Origin: an uncultured Pseudomonas sp.
GTDB lineage: Bacteria; Pseudomonadota; Gammaproteobacteria; Pseudomonadales; Pseudomonadaceae
Assembly (NCBI RefSeq): GCF_913774235.1
Contig: NZ_CAJYDW010000018.1
Coordinates: forward strand, 1 to 64,000
DNA: 64,000 bases
Reading direction: 5' to 3'
Made by a program: the position numbers and the translations under genes. Below the pieces are notes generated by a model. The model made no database searches. It had not been told where the DNA came from and saw only the letters and a program-made list of their open reading frames with translations. Of this stretch, positions 60,217-64,000 are shown piece after piece (the stretch's first letter is position 1; each line of letters begins with the position of its first letter).

Positions 60217-62817
60217 TCAGACTTCAACGGCGGCGATGCGGGCCTTCTCGGCGCTTTCACGGAATTCGGCGATCTGGTCGAAGCTCAGGTAGCGGTAGAC
60301 GTCCGCGGCCATGCTGTCGATGCTCTTCGCATATTCCATGTACTCCTCGACGGTAGGCAGCTTGCCAAGGATCGAGGCCACCGCCGCCAGTTCCGCCGAC
60401 GCCAGGTAGACGTTGGCACCGTCGCCCAGGCGGTTGGGGAAGTTACGGGTGGAGGTGGAGACCACGGTGGCGTTGGCGGCCACACGGGCCTGGTTGCCCA
60501 TGCACAGCGAGCAGCCCGGCATTTCCATGCGCGCGCCGGCCTTGCCGTAGATGCCGTAGTAGCCTTCCTCGGTCAGCTGGTGCTGGTCCATCTTGGTCGG
60601 CGGCGACAGCCACAGGCGGGTCGGGATCGAACCCTTGACCTTGTCCAGCAGCTTGCCGGCGGCGCGGAAGTGACCGATGTTGGTCATGCAGGAGCCGATG
60701 AACACCTCGTCGATCTTGTCGCCGGCCACCTGGGACAGCAGGCGGGCGTCGTCCGGATCGTTCGGGGCGCACAGCACCGGCTCGGTGACTTCGGCCAGGT
60801 CGATCTCGATGACTTCGCTGTATTCGGCGTCGGCATCGGCGGACAGCAGTTCCGGGTTGGCGATCCAGGCTTCCATGGCGCGCGCGCGGCGCTCCAGGGT
60901 ACGCGGATCACCGTAGCCTTCCTCGATCATCCAGCGCAGCAGGGTGATATTGGACTGCAGGTACTCGGTGATGGACTCGGGCGACAGCTTGATGGTGCAA
61001 CCGGCGGCGGAACGCTCGGCGGAGGCATCGGACAGCTCGAACGCCTGCTCCACGGTCAGGTCTTCCAAGCCTTCGATCTCGAGGATGCGGCCGGAGAAGA
61101 TGTTCTTCTTGCCCTTCTTCTCGACGGTCAGCAGACCCTTCTGGATGGCGTAGTAGGGGATGGCATGGACCAGGTCACGCAGGGTGATCCCGGGCTGCAT
61201 CTTGCCCTTGAAGCGCACCAGTACCGACTCCGGCATGTCCAGCGGCATGACGCCGGTAGCCGCGGCGAAGGCCACCAGGCCCGAACCGGCCGGGAAGGAG
61301 ATACCGATCGGGAAGCGGGTGTGGGAATCGCCGCCGGTGCCGACGGTGTCGGGCAGCAGCATGCGGTTCAGCCAGCTGTGGATGATGCCGTCGCCCGGAC
61401 GCAGGGAGACGCCGCCACGGGTGCGGATGAAGTCCGGCAGGGTGTGGTGGGTCTTGACGTCGATCGGCTTGGGATAGGCCGCGGTGTGGCAGAAGGACTG
61501 CATCACCAGGTCGGCGGAGAAGCCCAGGCAGGCCAGGTCCTTCAGTTCGTCACGGGTCATCGGACCGGTGGTGTCCTGGGAGCCGACGGTGGTCATCTTC
61601 GGCTCGCAGTAGGTGCCGGGGCGTACGCCCGCCACACCGCAGGCCTTGCCGACCATCTTCTGTGCCAGGGTGTAGCCCTTGCTGCTCTCGGCCGGCTGGT
61701 CCGGCTTGTTGAACAGGTCGGACGGGCCCATGCCCAGTTCGGCACGCGCCTTCTCGGTCAGGCCACGGCCGACGATCAGCGGGATACGGCCACCGGCGCG
61801 GACTTCGTCCAGCAGCACGGGGGTCTTGAGTTCGAAGGTGGCGAGCACCTCGTCGCTGCCATGGCGGGTGACCTTGCCGGCCTTCGGATAGACGTCGATG
61901 ACGTCACCCATTTCCAGGGCGGACACGTCGAATTCGATCGGCAGGGCGCCGGCGTCTTCCATGGTGTTGTAGAAGATCGGGGCAATCTTGGAGCCGAAGC
62001 AGAAACCACCGGCGCGCTTGTTGGGCACATAGGGGATGTCGTCGCCGAAGAACCACAGCACCGAGTTGGTGGCGGACTTACGGGACGAGCCGGTGCCGAC
62101 CACGTCACCGACGTAGGCGACCGGGAAGCCCTTGGCGCGCACTTCCTCGATCTGCTTCAGCGGACCGATGCTGCCTTGCTGCTCGGGGACGATGCCGTCG
62201 CGGGCCATCTTCAGCATGGCCAGGGCATGCAGCGGGATGTCCGGGCGCGACCAGGCGTCGGGGGCGGGGGAGAGGTCGTCGGTGTTGGTCTCGCCGGGCA
62301 CCTTGAACACGGTCAGGGTGTACTTCTCGGCGATCTCCGGACGCTTCTGGTACCACTCGCCTTCGGCCCAGGACTGCATCACGGCCTTGGCGTGGGCATT
62401 GCCCGCCTTGGCTTTCTCGGCCACGTCGTGGAAGGCGTCGAACATCAGCAGGGTGTGCTTGAGTTGCTCGGCGGCAACAGCGCCCAACTCGGCGTCGTCC
62501 AGTAGCTCGACCAGGGTAGCGATGTTGTAGCCGCCCTGCATGGTGCCCAGCAGTTCGGTGGCGCGCTGCTTGGAGATCAGCGGGGACTGGGCTTCGCCCT
62601 TGGCGATGGCGGAGAGGAAACCGGCCTTCACGTAGGCGGCTTCATCGACGCCCGGCGGTACGCGATTGGTAATGAGGTCGACGAGGAATTCTTCTTCGCC
62701 GGCGGGGGGATTCTTCAGCAGTTCGACCAGACCGGCCGTTTGCTCGGCGTTCAGCGGCTGGGGCACGATGCCCTGGGCGGCACGCTCTTCTACGTGTTTA
62801 CGATAGGCTTCAAGCAC
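60217..62817 (-). CDS. acnB: Aconitate hydratase B
   Basis: 866-residue aconitase B, an iron-sulfur hydratase of the TCA cycle that also takes part in the 2-methylcitrate route. It begins [20 protein letters not shown], with an N-terminal HEAT-like domain, a swivel domain ([15 protein letters not shown]) and the cluster-binding domain ([20 protein letters not shown] and [14 protein letters not shown]). I place the start at the GTG at 62817 with AGGG seven bases upstream, which gives the family's usual length; the frame stays open to 62883. It stands alone with a strong terminator. Confidence 0.94.
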   Translation of the reverse strand: MLEAYRKHVEERAAQGIVPQPLNAEQTAGLVELLKNPPAGEEEFLVDLITNRVPPGVDEAAYVKAGFLSAIAKGEAQSPLISKQRATELLGTMQGGYNIATLVELLDDAELGAVAAEQLKHTLLMFDAFHDVAEKAKAGNAHAKAVMQSWAEGEWYQKRPEIAEKYTLTVFKVPGETNTDDLSPAPDAWSRPDIPLHALAMLKMARDGIVPEQQGSIGPLKQIEEVRAKGFPVAYVGDVVGTGSSRKSATNSVLWFFGDDIPYVPNKRAGGFCFGSKIAPIFYNTMEDAGALPIEFDVSALEMGDVIDVYPKAGKVTRHGSDEVLATFELKTPVLLDEVRAGGRIPLIVGRGLTEKARAELGMGPSDLFNKPDQPAESSKGYTLAQKMVGKACGVAGVRPGTYCEPKMTTVGSQDTTGPMTRDELKDLACLGFSADLVMQSFCHTAAYPKPIDVKTHHTLPDFIRTRGGVSLRPGDGIIHSWLNRMLLPDTVGTGGDSHTRFPIGISFPAGSGLVAFAAATGVMPLDMPESVLVRFKGKMQPGITLRDLVHAIPYYAIQKGLLTVEKKGKKNIFSGRILEIEGLEDLTVEQAFELSDASAERSAAGCTIKLSPESITEYLQSNITLLRWMIEEGYGDPRTLERRARAMEAWIANPELLSADADAEYSEVIEIDLAEVTEPVLCAPNDPDDARLLSQVAGDKIDEVFIGSCMTNIGHFRAAGKLLDKVKGSIPTRLWLSPPTKMDQHQLTEEGYYGIYGKAGARMEMPGCSLCMGNQARVAANATVVSTSTRNFPNRLGDGANVYLASAELAAVASILGKLPTVEEYMEYAKSIDSMAADVYRYLSFDQIAEFRESAEKARIAAVEV

Positions 62818-62939
62818 AGGTTGACCCTCATCAGTGGTCCAATATTGCGTCCGGGGGCTGGTGCCCCGAAATGTATCCGGCAAGAGATGACAGGGGAGGC
62901 TGCAGGCAGGACCACCGTCGCGCCGGACGCATTCCGCTA

Positions 62940-63060
62940 GAAGCTGTTTTCAAAGTTTTACGCCGGTTGCCAGGAAGCTGACCGGACAGCTGGGCGGTTG
63001 ATGAGGCCGCCGCTGACCGGACACCGGATACTTTGCTCGTGACGCTTTGAAAACAGCTTC
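62940..63060. repeat. 121-bp unit with 16-bp terminal inverted repeats upstream of acnB
   Basis: GAAGCTGTTTTCAAAG (62940-62955) and CTTTGAAAACAGCTTC (63045-63060) are exact reverse complements. Inside are two direct copies of GCTGACCGGACA (62977-62988 and 63012-63023). There is no coding capacity. It could be a MITE-like or repetitive intergenic element; it may also shape acnB transcription, being 120-240 bp upstream of its start. Beyond it (63061-63204) no gene is seen. Confidence 0.55.
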
Positions 63061-63204
63061 GTATCGGACATTGCGCCTATAAGGCTGCCTAATTCTACGC
63101 CAACCTTCTGGCGAAGTTAAGCGCGGCGTTGTCGCATCCCCGGGATGCGGCCTTAGACCTTGGCCGCATCCAGGGGTTGTATGAGCTCTAGGCGCTCGAC
63201 CTGT

Positions 63205-63936
63205 CTAGCGGCCGAGGTGGGCGAAGCGGCCGGTGAAGGGCTTGCCGATGGGGTAGGCGAGGTCGCCATGCTTGCTGGTGCCCAGGCCCAGGTCCACCAG
63301 GGACTCGGCCAGCTTGACCGCAGCGCTGACGCCCTCGATCACCGGAATGCCGATGGCCTCGCTCAGGGCTTCGCGCAGATCGGCCATGCCGCCGCAGCCG
63401 AGGACGATGGCGCCGGCACCTTCCTCGTCCCGCGCCCGCCGACCTTCGGCGGCGATGAGTTCGATCAGGCTGTCGTCCGCCGCTTCCAGGGCCAGCACCG
63501 GCAGGTCGATGCAGCGCACCGAGGTGCACAGCTCGGCGAAGCCGTAACGCTGCAGCAGATGCTCGGCGATGATGCGGGTGCGGGTGAGGGTGGTCACCAC
63601 GGCGAAGCGGGTGGCCAGCAGGCTGGCGAGGTGGAAGCCGGCCTCGGCGATGCCCAGCACCGGCCCCTTGGCCATTTCCCGGGCAGCGAGCAGTCCCGGA
63701 TCGCCGAAGCAGGCGATGACGTGGGCCGCGCAACCCGCCTCGACGCCCTTGCGCATCTCCTCGATCACCCCGACCGCGGCCACCGCCTCGTCGTAATGAC
63801 TCTCGATGGAGACGGGGCCGGCGTCCGGGTTGCTCGCCAGGATGGCGGTGCCCGGGCGGGCCACCGCCTGGGCGGCACGACCGATCTTGGCGGTCATGGC
63901 GGCACTGGTGTTGGGGTTGATGACCTGGATCTGCAT
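63205..63936 (-). CDS. Asp/Glu/hydantoin racemase-family protein
   Basis: 243-residue cofactor-independent racemase fold: IQVINPNTSAAMTAKIGRAA at the start, AHVIACFGDPGLLAAREMAK with the first catalytic Cys, and GAIVLGCGGMADLREALSEA with the second Cys. Both Cys residues used for two-base racemisation are present. The family includes hydantoin and allantoin racemases and maleate-type isomerases. I use the ATG at 63936 (GAGG upstream). It follows the next gene's stop by only 8 bp, so the two are an operon; a nucleobase or hydantoin context is possible but unproven. Confidence 0.85.
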   Translation of the reverse strand: MQIQVINPNTSAAMTAKIGRAAQAVARPGTAILASNPDAGPVSIESHYDEAVAAVGVIEEMRKGVEAGCAAHVIACFGDPGLLAAREMAKGPVLGIAEAGFHLASLLATRFAVVTTLTRTRIIAEHLLQRYGFAELCTSVRCIDLPVLALEAADDSLIELIAAEGRRARDEEGAGAIVLGCGGMADLREALSEAIGIPVIEGVSAAVKLAESLVDLGLGTSKHGDLAYPIGKPFTGRFAHLGR

Positions 63937-63944
63937 GGCGTGCC

Positions 63945-64000
63945 TCAACTGCGTTTGAAGATGCTACGGAAGTCCGGCTCGGCCGCGGCGGGCCGGTCGA
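63945..64000 (-). CDS. C-terminal tail of an upstream gene (cut by the window edge)
   Basis: The last 18 codons of a minus-strand frame, ending RPAAAEPDFRSIFKRS then TGA (63947-63945), immediately upstream of the racemase gene. Too short to identify. In many genomes the neighbour of a hydantoin-type racemase is a permease or amidohydrolase, but nothing here shows that. Confidence 0.4.
   Translation of the reverse strand, partial: DRPAAAEPDFRSIFKRS

Noticed and set aside
60028-62505. 825-codon plus-strand frame opposite acnB
   Set aside because: Shadow of acnB codon structure; no recognisable domain and it runs through the acnB terminator and hairpin.

Overview
The window is GC-rich, densely coded chromosomal DNA that looks like a Pseudomonas, probably a plant-associated species of the P. 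oryzihabitans/psychrotolerans kind. The genus is inferred from an MvaT-type H-NS protein, a liu leucine-catabolism operon, AcnB, Kdp and GTAGGAGCGGCC-type REP palindromes. No prophage, CRISPR array or intact insertion sequence is visible.

Layout. 1-1.8 kb: a cut-off glucarate-type MFS permease and a LacI repressor, with two GATAACGCTATC operators between them. 1.8-8.5 kb: the liuABCDE operon (isovaleryl-CoA to acetoacetate), headed by a possible small upstream ORF. 8.6-16.8 kb: a LysR regulator, an HBM-like chemoreceptor, an orphan betaine/choline-type binding protein and a four-gene PotFGHI-like ABC importer. 17-27 kb: a two-component flavin monooxygenase catabolic locus (RibB-like protein, DUF1330, GntR regulator, flavin reductase, aldehyde dehydrogenase, alpha/beta hydrolase, DUF1185 protein, LLM oxygenase, NCS1 permease, NUDIX, IclR). 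27-41 kb: the complete N-methylglutamate pathway for methylamine (heterotetrameric sarcosine-oxidase-like mgd genes, folD, purU, XRE-cupin regulator, gmaS, mgsABC, amt). 41.4-49 kb: tRNA-Asp, a conserved hypothetical gene and a rare-sugar ABC/isomerase/RpiR/kinase operon. 49-58 kb: mvaT, a MITE and kdpFABCDE. 58-60 kb: a GH10 xylanase between two paralogous tiny glycine-rich secreted proteins. 60-64 kb: acnB, a hydantoin/Asp-Glu racemase and the tail of another gene.

How it fits together. The 17-27 kb set matches the enzyme classes of trigonelline (N-methylnicotinate) degradation: FMNH2-dependent ring opening, aldehyde oxidation and hydrolysis, releasing methylamine, formate, CO2 and succinate semialdehyde. 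The adjoining locus is what a cell needs to use that methylamine: GmaS and N-methylglutamate synthase capture it, N-methylglutamate dehydrogenase transfers its carbon to tetrahydrofolate, FolD and PurU take it to formate, and Amt handles ammonium/methylammonium. A palindrome, TGGTATACCA, or a one-mismatch form of it, occurs upstream of the chemoreceptor, the PotFGHI-like importer, ribB/DUF1330, the DUF1185-led operon, the oxygenase, the NCS1 permease, the NUDIX gene and gmaS. This suggests one regulon for sensing, uptake, ring cleavage and methylamine use, probably controlled by the local GntR protein. A second repeated dyad (TTCC-N4/5-GGGAATATA) brackets the XRE-cupin regulator and probably controls the methylamine part. 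The substrate and regulon are inferences from gene content and visible motifs; they have not been tested.
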